From positions 123,912-187,911 of the forward strand of contig JABTUV010000010.1 in the NCBI GenBank assembly GCA_015075175.1: a stretch of DNA of 64,000 nt, written 5' to 3'. The notes beneath the pieces are model-generated. The model did not search any database. It worked only from the letters and a program-made list of their open reading frames with translations, and was not told the DNA's origin. The translations under genes were made by a program, and so were the position numbers. This stretch comes from a bacterium (lineage in GTDB: Bacteria > Hinthialibacterota > Hinthialibacteria > H5-UNCL2). Of this stretch, positions 1 to 10,256 are shown piece by piece (the stretch's first letter is position 1; the number at the start of each line of letters is the position of its first letter).

Positions 1-2
1 AG

Positions 3-1373
3 GGTTACGGCCTTTCCGCGCGCGAGTTTTTCACCCGCACCTTCGAGCTCTACGAGCTCTCCGGCATGTCGCTGGAGCGCATGATCCTGGGCAAGACCTG
101 GTCGCTGCTGGCGCAGTTTCTCTTCGGCTTCTCCTGCGTGGTACCCTTCATGTTCTTCGCCTTCCTCCTGGGTGGAATCGACTTCTACGACATCGTGATG
201 GCGGTCCTCGTTTCGCTCGTGGCGGTGGTACCGGTGTTTCTTGCGACCATTCTGGCGGCGGTGAGCGCCAAGATGCGCTCGATGGGCGTCGTGGGGCGCG
301 TGATCCTGGGACTGGTCCTGCTGTACGTGCTGGGCCAGCTCTTTTTCGGCGTGTTCGCGTTTTTCGCCTTCGGCGGCGGAACGCTGTTCTCGGGATGGGG
401 GTCCTTCATCAAGCAGCTGGTCGCGCTGGAGGGGAGCGCGTGGATGGGACTGGCGACCTTCCTCGTGTTCTACGCGCAGGGGTGCCTCCTGCTCTTTTAT
501 CTCGCCTGCAACGCAATTGCGCCGAGCACCGATACGCACGAGATGCCGGTCAAGCTGCTGGTGGCCACGCTGACGCTCTCCTGGACGGCGTTTCTGGGCT
601 GGGACTTCGTGATGGACCCGGACTTCGACACGCTGACGGTGATGGCGTTCTCGCTCTACATCATCCTCCTGCTACTGGGCATCAGCGGGTACTATCATCG
701 CACGCGCTCGCCGGTGATGGCGGAGGACCGGCGGGCGCGCGCGCGGCGGCCCTTTGCGCCTGCGGCGCATACGCAGTTTGCACCCAACGCCTTTGGCACC
801 CTGCGGACCATGGTCGGCTTGTGGCTGGTTGCGGTCGCCTGTCTCGTGCTGCTTACCAGCGGCCTCGTGGACATCGGCTCGGGCGGCAGGATGGAGGACG
901 CCATCCGCGTCTTTTCCTACCCGCTGCAGGCGCCGTATTTCCTGGCGGCGCCGGCCGCTCTTTTTTACCTGGCGCCCGCGTTTCGCCGCAACCCGCGCAA
1001 ACTGCGCGCCCTCGTGGTCGTCTGGTGGGTCGGCGCGGGACTATTGGCGACCATTTTCTACGTCATCGCCGCAGAGAGTCCCTTGGAGATGCCGGGCGCC
1101 GAACCGGTCTCCGTGGTCCTGGGCGCGCTGGCCTCGCCCATCTCCGCCGCCGCCGTGGGCCACGATGCGGCCTCGCGGCTGTATTTCATCCTGCCCGCCG
1201 TGCGCATGTTGCTGGGGGTCGTGGGACTGGGGCTGTGCTGGGCGATGCTCTGGCATCGCGCGCTGGAGGAGACGCGCGCGCGCAACCACGCCACGCCCGC
1301 CGCGGCGACCCCTGCCCCGCAACCCGACGGCCTCTCCTCCGAACCGCTGGCGGCGGTGGAGAAGAAAGAATGA
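3..1373 (+). CDS. Multispanning membrane protein, 5' end outside the window
   Basis: The frame is open from base 3 and reads through the first ATG at 66 without a stop, so the protein almost certainly begins upstream of the window; 456 residues are visible. It is strongly hydrophobic, with roughly ten membrane segments separated by short loops and a charged, proline-rich C-terminal tail. I recognise no catalytic motif. A DUF58 gene follows on the same strand. DUF58 genes commonly travel with MoxR ATPases and ABC-2-type membrane proteins, so an ABC permease-like role is possible but unproven. A dispersed repeat begins about 40 bases after the stop. Confidence 0.75.
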   Translation, partial: GYGLSAREFFTRTFELYELSGMSLERMILGKTWSLLAQFLFGFSCVVPFMFFAFLLGGIDFYDIVMAVLVSLVAVVPVFLATILAAVSAKMRSMGVVGRVILGLVLLYVLGQLFFGVFAFFAFGGGTLFSGWGSFIKQLVALEGSAWMGLATFLVFYAQGCLLLFYLACNAIAPSTDTHEMPVKLLVATLTLSWTAFLGWDFVMDPDFDTLTVMAFSLYIILLLLGISGYYHRTRSPVMAEDRRARARRPFAPAAHTQFAPNAFGTLRTMVGLWLVAVACLVLLTSGLVDIGSGGRMEDAIRVFSYPLQAPYFLAAPAALFYLAPAFRRNPRKLRALVVVWWVGAGLLATIFYVIAAESPLEMPGAEPVSVVLGALASPISAAAVGHDAASRLYFILPAVRMLLGVVGLGLCWAMLWHRALEETRARNHATPAAATPAPQPDGLSSEPLAAVEKKE

Positions 1374-1413
1374 CGCGGCGATACGCGTGGAGATTACGAT
1401 GAAAGAAGAATCC

Positions 1414-1490
1414 GAGTCCCTGAGGAGCGGCCCGCTGCAGGTTGCCGCAACGTGCGATGGCCTTCTCCGGGCCGCGTATCGAAGGGCGAC
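1414..1490. repeat. Dispersed repeat, CCTGAG...ATCGAAGGG family
   Basis: This is an imperfect palindrome beginning GAGTCCCTGAGGAGCGGCCC and ending in GGGCCGCGTATCGAAGGG. The same unit lies inverted inside the broken glycosyltransferase gene at 35859-35934, and degenerate relatives lie near 47010-47090 and 59625-59690. Elements of this look occur in many unrelated genomes. No transposase for it is present here. Confidence 0.75.
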
Positions 1491-1530
1491 GCCGCGCTCC
1501 AATGTCTCTTGACACGGCGTTGATGCAACC

Positions 1531-2375
1531 ATGAGCGTAACCTCGAACGTTTACCCCAACGCGCGGGCGGTCGAGGCGCTGGCTTCGCACTACCAGTTGG
1601 TACTGCCGGAGCGGCAGCGGGCGGCACGCATGGGCGAGTCCGCCGGCCGCCGCGCCGGCAGCTCCATCGAGTTCCAGGATCGCAAGGACTATACGCTGGG
1701 CGACGACCTCCGCCACATCGACTGGAGGGCCTTCGCTCGCACCGACCGGCTCTCGGTCAAACTCTATCGCGAAGAAATCTGTCCCACCGTGGAGATCGTG
1801 ATCGACGCCTCCGATCGATGGCGGCGTCGCCGGCGAAGGCGGCGCGCGGGGTGGACATGGCCTACCTGGTGGAGCAGTTGGCGATGCGGCTGTCCGCGCA
1901 GGTGCGAAGCTGGGCGGTGGGGACGATCTCCTGCCGCTCTCGTCCGCGCGCGAGGCGTGGGGCCTGCCCGCGCGCCGCTGCGTGGACCCGCTGCCCCGGC
2001 TCCTCCGCGCCCTCGCCCGCAAGCCCGGCATCAAGGTGTTTGTTTCGGACTTTCTTTTCCCGCCGATCCCGCGCGCCTCGTGCACGCCTTCGCCGCCGCC
2101 GACCGGCTGGTCCTCATCCAGGTTCTTCCGCGTTCGAGGCGGAGCCGCCCGCGCTCGGGTCGGCGCGACTGGAGGACGCGGAAAGCGGCGAGGCGCTCGC
2201 CAGGGCGCTGGACGTTCCGACCGTGCAGGGCTACCTGTCGCGGTTGACGGCGCTGCAGCAGGCATTGGACCGCGAGACGCGCATCGCCGGCGGCGCCTTC
2301 GCGGCCATCCGTGAGGACGACAGCCTCTCCGCCGCCGCCCGCCGCCTGGCTGAACGCCGCGTGATTACCGCGTGA
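1531..2375 (+). CDS. DUF58 domain protein, interrupted by several frameshifts
   Basis: The N-terminal 95 residues carry the DUF58 signature: a GSSIEFQDRKDY motif, GDDLRHIDWRAFART, and a VKLYREE stretch leading to the VIDAS strand of a VWA-like fold. After that, continuity is kept only by changing frame at about 1817, again near 1915, near 2060 and near 2130. The last frame runs to the stop at 2373-2375 and ends in a charged helical tail. The family normally has about 300 residues, and the summed pieces match that. Family members associate with MoxR ATPases. The dense local indels could be decay or sequencing error; the first and last thirds are clean. Confidence 0.7.
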
Positions 2376-2393
2376 GGCGGAACGACCTCCGGC

Positions 2394-2508
2394 GGAGTTC
2401 AGGCTTCAGCCTGCAAGTCACAAACTGAAGTTTGTACTCCAACAACTGAAGACAAACTGAAGTTTGAACTCCAACAATTGAAGACAAACTGAAGTTTGAA
2501 CTCCGGCT
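2394..2508. repeat. Intergenic repeat array, AAACTGAAGTTT family
   Basis: Palindromic units of the type CAAACTGAAGTTTGAACTCC and AGGCTTCAGCCTG occur three to four times here, between the convergent DUF58 and beta-helix genes. The family recurs at about 25415-25466, 27715-27752, 54181-54234, 54898-54945 and, as a tandem array, at 55737-55937. It may act as a bidirectional terminator, but that is inference. Confidence 0.75.
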
Positions 2509-2514
2509 GTTCTC

Positions 2515-4440
2515 TCAGCGCATCGCGCGCCAGTGTCCAATCGCCGACTGCACCACCATCCCATCCACGCGCAAGAGTTCCGCCAGATGATTGACGCGAT
2601 GATCCGCGGGCGCGCCCTCGCGCGGCAGCGACGCCTTGATCTCGGACGGCGCGTCCGGACTGACCACGACGACCCATACGAAGGTGGAGGAAGTGGAGAG
2701 ATGCGAGAGCGTCCGGTCCACCAAGAGCTCGATCACGCCGGTCGTCCGCGACGCGCCCAAAAGACCTGTCGCGTCGCCGATGAACTCGCTGGTAGGCGAA
2801 TCGTCGTAGTTGAAACGCAGATAGCCGCCGCCTTCCCCCAGGCCGTCCCAGGGCTTGACGCAGGCGACGGCGCTCTCCGAAAGCGTGGCGTAGTCGGGAT
2901 TGGTCGCGGGATTGTCGGGCAAAGTGAAGCGGTACTCCACGCCCTGCCGCGCGAAGGCGAGATAGACGACGTCGGTCGAGGCGATGATGCGGGAGGAGTC
3001 CAGGACGGCGAGATAGAGGCTCTCGGCCAGTTGTCGCACCCAAAGCGCCAGGCCGGTCGTGGCGTCGGAGACTAGTTGCACCGCGTCGGCGTCGAGGGCG
3101 GCGTCCAGGCCGTCGTGGGGCAGGGCGGCCGGCGCGAACTCGAAACAACCGATGTCCGGCGCGATCCCGAAGGGAACGCCGCGGCCCCCGAGGTCGCGAT
3201 CCAGTTCGGTCGCCGAGGCCGCGTCGATGCAGGGCGACTGCGGCGACAGCCGCGCGTCGACCACGCGCCAGACTCCCGAAATCGACGTGTAACTGGCGTC
3301 CAAAAAGAGCGGATCCACCGCCAGATCGCTGGTGTGATAGGCGCTCTGGGCCCACTTGCCCCCGTAGCGGCCCGCCGGTCCCACGCAGTTGGAGGCCGAC
3401 AGGATGAACATGCCCGCCTCATCGACCGCGGCCAACTCGCCCGAGGCGTTGCCGACGGAGATGCAGTTATAGACCTTCAGATACAGCGCCAAGCCCACCA
3501 CGTCCGCCCAGACGCCCCAGCCGCCGTTGCCCGAGATGGTGCAATGGCGCAGCAGGTTGGCGGCGTACTCGACGTTGGTCGAGGTCTCCTCCAGGACGCC
3601 GTGGCCGCCGTTGTCGTGAATCAGGCAGTAATCCAGATGCATGAAGCCGGTCACCGAGGTGTAATGATGGTAGACGCCGTCGCGGCCGTTGTGGTGGATG
3701 CGGCAGCGGGAGAAGTAGCCCGGGCCGACCGAGCCGTTGCTGCCGGTCTCGATGCCGTTGTCGGCGTTGTAGGCGAACTCGCAGGCGTCGAAGCGGAAGT
3801 CGCTGCAGCCCAGGTTGAAGTTGCCGTCCAATCCGTAGCGAAAGGCGAGGTTCTGGAAGCGCGTGCCGGTCCAGACCTCGACGCACTTGCTGCGCGCGCA
3901 GATTTCAAACGCGCCGGAAGGGAGGCCGCCGACGTTGACGTAGAGGGTGGCGCCGTCGTAGCTCCACCGGCCGGGAGCGGGCGAACCGCTCGCGCCCCGC
4001 ACGAGGCTGGTGACCGCCCCCGACTCCTCGATCCACCACACGCCGTGGTCGCCGGGCTGGTTGAGCGAGGCCAGGATGCCGCCGGGATCGCTGTGCGAGA
4101 CGGCGTAGACGGTTCCCGCCACGGGGGAAAAAAAGGCGGCGTGGCGCGACTGGCTGCCCAGGATCATGGGGTCGGGGCCGGTCCCGTAGGCGCCGTGAGT
4201 CACGAGCGCGAGCCCGGTATTGTTGGAGAGTTCCTCGCGCCAGACGCCGCCGCGCCGGAACAGGACGAAGTCGCCCGGCTGGTACGAGCCGGCGTGCACG
4301 CGCGCAATCGACTTCCAGGCCGTGGAGGGTGAGAGGCCGCCGGCGGCGTCGTTGCCGCCGGCGTCGTCTACGTAATACGTCGCGCCCCAGCCGAGCAGGC
4401 CGGCGGACCAGAGTAGAATGAGGCAGGCAGGACGGCCCAC
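2515..4440 (-). CDS. Secreted right-handed parallel beta-helix protein
   Basis: The 641-residue protein starts at a GTG, chosen because GAGGAG lies 8 bases upstream and a signal peptide follows immediately, with mature sequence near TYYVDDAGGNDAAGG. Residues about 20-60 have the 'YYVDDAGGND...GLSPSTAWKSI' opening typical of pectate-lyase-like or polysaccharide-lyase-like secreted proteins. Residues about 150-330 contain beta-helix coils with repeated 'N-G-G-H-G-V' and 'NGIETGSNG' turns. Residues about 330-440 have the 'DPLFLD...LSPQSPCIDA' motif of DUF1565-type proteins. The C-terminal 190 residues look like a separate beta-sandwich, perhaps CBM9/DOMON-like. No specific polysaccharide substrate can be assigned. 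It is transcribed alone, convergent with the DUF58 gene. Confidence 0.85.
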   Translation of the reverse strand: MGRPACLILLWSAGLLGWGATYYVDDAGGNDAAGGLSPSTAWKSIARVHAGSYQPGDFVLFRRGGVWREELSNNTGLALVTHGAYGTGPDPMILGSQSRHAAFFSPVAGTVYAVSHSDPGGILASLNQPGDHGVWWIEESGAVTSLVRGASGSPAPGRWSYDGATLYVNVGGLPSGAFEICARSKCVEVWTGTRFQNLAFRYGLDGNFNLGCSDFRFDACEFAYNADNGIETGSNGSVGPGYFSRCRIHHNGRDGVYHHYTSVTGFMHLDYCLIHDNGGHGVLEETSTNVEYAANLLRHCTISGNGGWGVWADVVGLALYLKVYNCISVGNASGELAAVDEAGMFILSASNCVGPAGRYGGKWAQSAYHTSDLAVDPLFLDASYTSISGVWRVVDARLSPQSPCIDAASATELDRDLGGRGVPFGIAPDIGCFEFAPAALPHDGLDAALDADAVQLVSDATTGLALWVRQLAESLYLAVLDSSRIIASTDVVYLAFARQGVEYRFTLPDNPATNPDYATLSESAVACVKPWDGLGEGGGYLRFNYDDSPTSEFIGDATGLLGASRTTGVIELLVDRTLSHLSTSSTFVWVVVVSPDAPSEIKASLPREGAPADHRVNHLAELLRVDGMVVQSAIGHWRAMR

Positions 4441-4723
4441 GGCGACGGCTCCTCACGCCATGATGTTTAAGTATAGCGCGAACTCGTTGGCTTGAGAATA
4501 GCCAACGCGGAACGACACGCGGCAGGGCAGGGAACCTGCGGGTGCGGAGTATCCCCCCAGCCGCCCTTGTTAAGGGGGGAGACGCAACGGCCCCTTCTGG
4601 TACTACTGCGGCCCGGAAATGCCTGGTCGGGAAAGTCGGGCGCAGGCGCAGCACGCTGCGCAACTACGGCGTCAGGATGCCCGGCAAAATGTGGCCGACG
4701 TAGCAAGGCGGCGCACCGCCGGG
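4441..4723. repeat. Intergenic region filled with dispersed repeats
   Basis: The space between galK and the beta-helix gene holds a CCGCCCTTGTTAAGGGGGG unit (about 4560-4580), a GCGCAGCACGCTGCGCAACTAC unit (about 4649-4670) and a CGGCGGTGCGCCGCC palindrome. The palindrome overlaps the galK stop codon (complement of 4724-4726). I see no gene in it. Confidence 0.6.
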
Positions 4724-5896
4724 CTAGCCGGCGCGGTGGACGCTGGCCCCGTCGCTGGGGGTGCAGACGTAAATCTCCGGCGCGCGCCCGAACGCCTGCC
4801 GGTAGCCCTCCGTCAGATGCGCGCGAAAGTGAGCCTCCGCTTGAGGATGCAAGAGGCTCACGGTGCAACCGCCGAAACCGCCGCCGGTCATGCGCGAGCC
4901 CAGCACTCCAGGTACTTCGTGCGCCAGCTCGACCAGCTCGTCCAGCTCGCGGCAACTGACCGCGTAGTCGTCGCGCAGGCTGGCGTGGCTGGCGTCCATC
5001 TCGCGCCCGAAGGCGGCCAGGTCGCCGCACCGGAAGGCCTCGACCGAGCGCAACGTGCGCGCATTCTCGGAGATGACGTGGCGGCAGCGCCGTCCCACCG
5101 TCTCCGGCATGCTCGCCTGGACCGAGACGAACTCCTCCCACGTCACATCGCGCAGCGAGCGGATGCTCCGACCCAGCAGCTGCGACAGGAGCCGCTCGCC
5201 CTGGCGGCATTCGGCGACCCGCTGGTTGTACGCGCTCTCGGTGAGTCCGCGCTTGGCCAGCGTGTTGCTGACGGCGATAAGCAACGGCTCGGCGGGAAAC
5301 GGAATCAGCTCATACGAGTCGTCACGGCAATCCAGAAAGAGCGCATGACCCGCCTTGCCGCACATGGAGATGAACTGGTCCATGATGCCGCAGGAGAGGC
5401 CGACGTAGTTGATTTCGGAGTCCAGGCAGAGCCGGGCCATGTCGGGCCGGGAGAGATCGACGTCGAAGAGGGCGGCGAGGGCGAGCGTGGTGGCGCAGCC
5501 GAGCGCGGCGGAGCTGGAGAGGCCCGCCCCCAGCGGAACGTCGCCCGAAACCACCGCGTCGATGCCGGAGACGGGCAGCCCGCGGGAGAGGAACTGGTCG
5601 AAGATGCCGGCGACGTAGCGCGCCCAACCGGCCGACTTGCCTTCCCCAAGATGGTCCAGCGAGAGTTCCACCCAATCGTCGTATTGCACCGAGAAGAGGC
5701 GGAGGGCGTGGTCGGCGCGGGCGCGGGCGGCCAGCGCGAGGTCGAATCCGAGCGCGACCGGCAGCACGTAGCCCTGGTTGTAGTCGGTGTGTTCACCGAT
5801 CAGGTTGACGCGTCCGGGCGCGCGGGCGATCAGCTCCGGCGTTCCCGCAAATTTCTCGTAGAAAAGCTGCTCCAGGCGTTCCAGGTTGACGGCCAC
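4724..5896 (-). CDS. galK: Galactokinase
   Basis: It phosphorylates galactose to galactose 1-phosphate with ATP, the first Leloir pathway step, in the cytoplasm. The 390-residue length is typical. Visible signatures are the galactokinase motif GRVNLIGEHTDYN (residues about 28-40), the GHMP ATP loop PLGAGLSSSAAL (about 123-134), and the C-terminal GHMP motif GSRMTGGGFGGC (about 335-346). The GTG start at 5896 is supported by AAGGAG about 9 bases upstream. The GTG-initiated N-terminus is in place, so the gene looks complete and functional. No other Leloir gene is adjacent. The stop codon abuts a GC-rich palindromic repeat. Confidence 0.95.
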   Translation of the reverse strand: MAVNLERLEQLFYEKFAGTPELIARAPGRVNLIGEHTDYNQGYVLPVALGFDLALAARARADHALRLFSVQYDDWVELSLDHLGEGKSAGWARYVAGIFDQFLSRGLPVSGIDAVVSGDVPLGAGLSSSAALGCATTLALAALFDVDLSRPDMARLCLDSEINYVGLSCGIMDQFISMCGKAGHALFLDCRDDSYELIPFPAEPLLIAVSNTLAKRGLTESAYNQRVAECRQGERLLSQLLGRSIRSLRDVTWEEFVSVQASMPETVGRRCRHVISENARTLRSVEAFRCGDLAAFGREMDASHASLRDDYAVSCRELDELVELAHEVPGVLGSRMTGGGFGGCTVSLLHPQAEAHFRAHLTEGYRQAFGRAPEIYVCTPSDGASVHRAG

Positions 5897-5984
5897 GGCT
5901 TTTTCTCCTTAACAGGCAGGCACGGCCACGCTATCCTGAAAGTCGGCGCGCCGCAAGCCCGTTGGGGCGGCCGGGTGCAGCAGT

Positions 5985-6112
5985 AGCTGTCATTTCGACC
6001 GCAGGGAGAAATCGTTCCGCCGTTACCGCGGGTCGAGTGCGAGGTAGAAGATTTCTCCCTGCGGTCGAAATGACAGGTGCGGTCGCATTGACATCTGCGG
6101 TCGAAATGACAG
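5985..6112. repeat. Inverted repeat, TGTCATTTCGACCGCAGGG family
   Basis: TGTCATTTCGACCGCAGGGA is followed about 50 bases later by its complement, TCCCTGCGGTCGAAATGACA, and then by two shorter half-copies. A second element of the same family, with the same GTAACGGCGGG-like core, lies at 42408-42505. It fills most of the 315-base gap between galK and the peptidase. I see no gene in that gap. Confidence 0.8.
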
Positions 6113-6211
6113 GTGCGCCGCCAAGTGAGAAAAACCGCATCTGCACCCCGGGTAGTCCACAGGTCCGGCGACCTGTGCTACCCGGTACCTCTACCCGGAG
6201 AGGAGGACGCC

Positions 6212-7384
6212 TTGCAGGCCGAAACCCGCGAGCGCCTGGCGCGCTTCTTTTTGGACGATGAATCCCGCATCCGCCAGGAGCAGATTCGCATCAACGAGAT
6301 TCCCTCGCCTACCGGCCACGAGGTCGCCAAGGCGGCGTGGATCGGGCAGCGGCTGCGGGCGCTGGGACTTTTGGACGTCACGGTTGATGAGGTCTCCAAC
6401 GTTTACGGGGTCGCGGCGGGCGGGGGCGAGTCGCCCACGCTGGTCTTGTGCGCGCACCTGGACACGGCGTTTACGCCCGGGACCAGTTTTCGCGGGCGGG
6501 AGGAAGGGGAGCGGTTGGTGGGCGCGGGGGTGGGGGACAACTCGGGCGGCGTGGCGGCGCTGTTGGCGTTGGCGGAGGCGCTGCGCGCGCTGGGGCTGGC
6601 GCCGCGCGGGCGGCTGGTCTTTTTCTTTCCGGTGGGCGAGGAAGGACGCGGCAATCTCCTGGGCACGCGCCATTTCTTCGCCCACAGTCCCTTTGCGAAC
6701 GGAATCGACGGCTTCATCGCCGTGGATCACGGTTCGCCCAACGTGGTGCACTGCGGCGTGGGAAGCCGCCGCTGGGAGATCGTGGTCGAGGGTCCCGGCG
6801 GCCACTCGTGGGGCGATTTCGGGCGCGTCAATCCCATCAACGTGCTGGCCGGCGCGATTGCCGACTGGAACGACATCGATCTTTCGGGCGAGCCGCGCCG
6901 CATGGACTGCGTGGGTGTGATCTCCGGCGGGACCACGGTCAACGCCGTGCCCAAGGAGGCGCGGTTGGAGCTGGACCTGCGCTGCACGGAGATGGAGGCG
7001 CTCCTGGGCCTGGAGCGCGAGGTGATGGTGCGGCTGGAGAGCGCGGTGCGACGCCACAATCTCCTGCGCCAGCCCGCCGACTCGCCGCCCGCGCGCCTGA
7101 CGGCGACCATGATCGGCGAGCGTCCCACGGGCAAGACGCCGGTCGACCATCCGCTGGTGGTGGCGGCGCTGTCGGCGCTGCGCGAATTGGGCTACCAACC
7201 GACGTGCTGTTACAGCAGTACGGACGCCAACGTTCCCATGAGTCTGGGCGTGCCGGCCGTCGCCTTGTGGCGGGGCGGCCGCGGCGGCATGGTGCACACG
7301 CCCGAGGAGTGGTTCGAGCCGGTCGATCGCGACAAGGCGCTGTTGGCGCTGACGCAAGTGGTGGATGCGGTGGTGGGCCTGTAG
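6212..7384 (+). CDS. M20-family metallopeptidase (PepT-like)
   Basis: This 390-residue protein is a predicted zinc aminopeptidase or dipeptidase. Metal-site motifs are AHLDTAF (residues about 88-94), GVGDNSGGVAALLAL (about 111-125), the catalytic GEEGRGNLLGTRHF region (about 150-165) and a C-terminal HTPEEWF. A dimerisation-domain HSWGDF motif is also visible. A TTG start at 6212 is preferred over the upstream ATG at 6113, because GAGGAGG lies 6-7 bases before it and the upstream residues are translated repeat. The TAG stop coincides with the start of a TAGGGTGCGCACC repeat. Substrate is unknown; PepT, ArgE and YgeY relatives share these motifs. Confidence 0.85.
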   Translation: MQAETRERLARFFLDDESRIRQEQIRINEIPSPTGHEVAKAAWIGQRLRALGLLDVTVDEVSNVYGVAAGGGESPTLVLCAHLDTAFTPGTSFRGREEGERLVGAGVGDNSGGVAALLALAEALRALGLAPRGRLVFFFPVGEEGRGNLLGTRHFFAHSPFANGIDGFIAVDHGSPNVVHCGVGSRRWEIVVEGPGGHSWGDFGRVNPINVLAGAIADWNDIDLSGEPRRMDCVGVISGGTTVNAVPKEARLELDLRCTEMEALLGLEREVMVRLESAVRRHNLLRQPADSPPARLTATMIGERPTGKTPVDHPLVVAALSALRELGYQPTCCYSSTDANVPMSLGVPAVALWRGGRGGMVHTPEEWFEPVDRDKALLALTQVVDAVVGL

Positions 7385-7762
7385 GGTGCGCACCGCGCAC
7401 CGCCGCGCACCGCCGCGCACCGATGGGGCGGGTTTCGCCGAGCCGTCGAAGCGTGGGGGCGGGACGCCCCCCACGCAAGCCGGCAGGATGCCGGCGTTAC
7501 GGTTTTTCAAAAAAATGGCCCCCAAGGGAGAGGGGGCCCATCCGTTTCGCTGAAACTTTCCCTTGGGAAGGGCGTTCAGCGGGGGTTGCTGTCTGGAGTT
7601 TGTGTTCTCGTCCTAATCCTGCCCTGACACTTCCTCTCACTTCCCATCCACGCGACACACAGGCAGGAATGCCTGTGCCACCCTGTGAACTCCCGCATCA
7701 GTCGCCCAGCACGCCGTAGTTGCGCAGCGTGCTGCGCCTCTACCACCCCGTCAGTCACCGCA
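7382..7762. repeat. Intergenic region of mixed dispersed repeats
   Basis: The 378 bases between the convergent peptidase and ftsZ genes hold GTGCGCACCGCGCACC units, a GGCGTCCCGCC-type unit, CTCCCTTGGGGG and complementary CCCAAGGGAGAGG arms (about 7519-7570), CAGGCAGGAATGCCTGTGCC, and a GTAGTTGCGCAGCGTGCTGC unit (7716-7735). The M20 stop codon is the first TAG of this block. I see no gene. Confidence 0.6.
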
Positions 7763-8968
<1,206 letters not shown>

Positions 8969-9029
8969 GATGCTCTCCTCCCCTGAACTGAATGATTCAT
9001 GTATCGATCCGTGTCTTGCGTGTTCCGGT

Positions 9030-10256
9030 TCAAAAGACCTCGCGCGCCCAGCTCCAGACGCGCTTGAGGCCGGCGATGGGCCACGCCTCGCGCTGGCCCT
9101 CCAGGCTGCGCGTCTGTTCCAGCCCGTAATGCAGAAGCCCGACGGCGGTGGCATAAACGGGACTGGAGACCACCTCGCGGAAGCCGGTGACGGAAGCGGG
9201 GAAGCCGATCTGGACTTCGCAGCGCAGCGCCTCGGCGCATTTCTCGCGCATGCCGTCCAGGAGCGCGGTCCCGCCGGTGATGACGAGGCCGGCGGGCAGT
9301 TTGCCCAGCAGCTCCTCGCGCGCCAGGCTCTTTTCCACCTGCTCCAGAATTTGCGAAACCCGCGCCTCGATCACCCACGCCAGATGGCGGCGCTTGATCA
9401 TCACCGGGGCGCGGTTGCGGAAGCGCACCACCGGCACCGGCTCGTTGGGGTCCACGCTGGCCTCGCGCGCGCAGCCGTATTGAATCTTGAGCTGCTCGGC
9501 GTTTTCGAAGGGGGTGCCGAAGCAGTGGGCCACGTCCTTGGTGATAAGGTCGCCGCCGATGAGGACCACGTCCGAGTGCATGACCTTGCCCTCGCGGAAG
9601 ACCACCAGGTCGCTGGTGCCGCCGCCGATGTCGACGACCGCGACGCCGGCCCATTTTTCGGCCTCGGAGAGCACGGCGGCGCCCGAGGCCAGCGGCTCCA
9701 GCACCAGCTCGTTGAGCAGAAGGCCGGCGCGGTTGACGCTGCGCTCCAGGTTGCGCAGCGCGGTGGTGCGGCCCGCGACCACGTGCAGGTCCACCTCCAG
9801 AAGCCCGCCCACCATGCCCAGGGGGTCCATGATGTCGGGATTGTCGTCTACGCGGAAACGGCGCGGCAGGCGGTGGATGATCTCGTAATCCTTGGGCAGC
9901 ACGCGGTCGATGGCGTTGGACTCGGCGCGGCGCACGTCCTCGCGCGTGACTCCCCGCCCCCGGCTCAACACCGCGGTCGAGCCGGTCGTGTTGTAGCTCT
10001 CGATGTAGCTTCCCGCCATGCCGACCCAGGCCGAATGGACCTCGACGCCGGCCAGGTTCTGCGCCTTGGCGACCGCGTTCCTGATGGAGCGCGTGGTCAC
10101 TTCCATGTCCACCACGGCGCCGCCGGAGAGTCCCTCGCTGGGATGGATGCCGACGCCGACGACCTCCAGCTCGTCGTTGTTCTTGACGCGCGCGATCACG
10201 GCGCAGACCTTGGTGGTGCCGATGTCCAGGCCCAGAAGCAGATCGGTCGGTTTCAT
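9030..10256 (-). CDS. ftsA: Cell division protein FtsA
   Basis: Actin-like ATPase that anchors FtsZ to the membrane. The 408 residues open with the phosphate-1 motif [13 protein letters not shown]. They contain the SHS2-type 1C subdomain, the [14 protein letters not shown] phosphate-2 strand and the [13 protein letters not shown] adenosine motif. The C-terminus ends in a basic, aromatic stretch, [12 protein letters not shown], consistent with the membrane-targeting amphipathic helix. Its ATG overlaps the ftsQ stop as ATGA, implying translational coupling. Family assignment is secure. Confidence 0.96.
   Translation of the reverse strand: MKPTDLLLGLDIGTTKVCAVIARVKNNDELEVVGVGIHPSEGLSGGAVVDMEVTTRSIRNAVAKAQNLAGVEVHSAWVGMAGSYIESYNTTGSTAVLSRGRGVTREDVRRAESNAIDRVLPKDYEIIHRLPRRFRVDDNPDIMDPLGMVGGLLEVDLHVVAGRTTALRNLERSVNRAGLLLNELVLEPLASGAAVLSEAEKWAGVAVVDIGGGTSDLVVFREGKVMHSDVVLIGGDLITKDVAHCFGTPFENAEQLKIQYGCAREASVDPNEPVPVVRFRNRAPVMIKRRHLAWVIEARVSQILEQVEKSLAREELLGKLPAGLVITGGTALLDGMREKCAEALRCEVQIGFPASVTGFREVVSSPVYATAVGLLHYGLEQTRSLEGQREAWPIAGLKRVWSWAREVF

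Noticed and set aside
1399-1512. Small gene starting ATG 1399 (peptide KEESESLRSGPL...)
   Set aside because: The same peptide is encoded by the repeat copy at 35859-35934; it is translated repeat, not a gene.
3076-4332. 418-codon plus-strand frame opposite the beta-helix gene
   Set aside because: Repetitive Val/Ala/Asp composition typical of an antisense shadow; the minus-strand protein has a signal peptide and recognisable domains.
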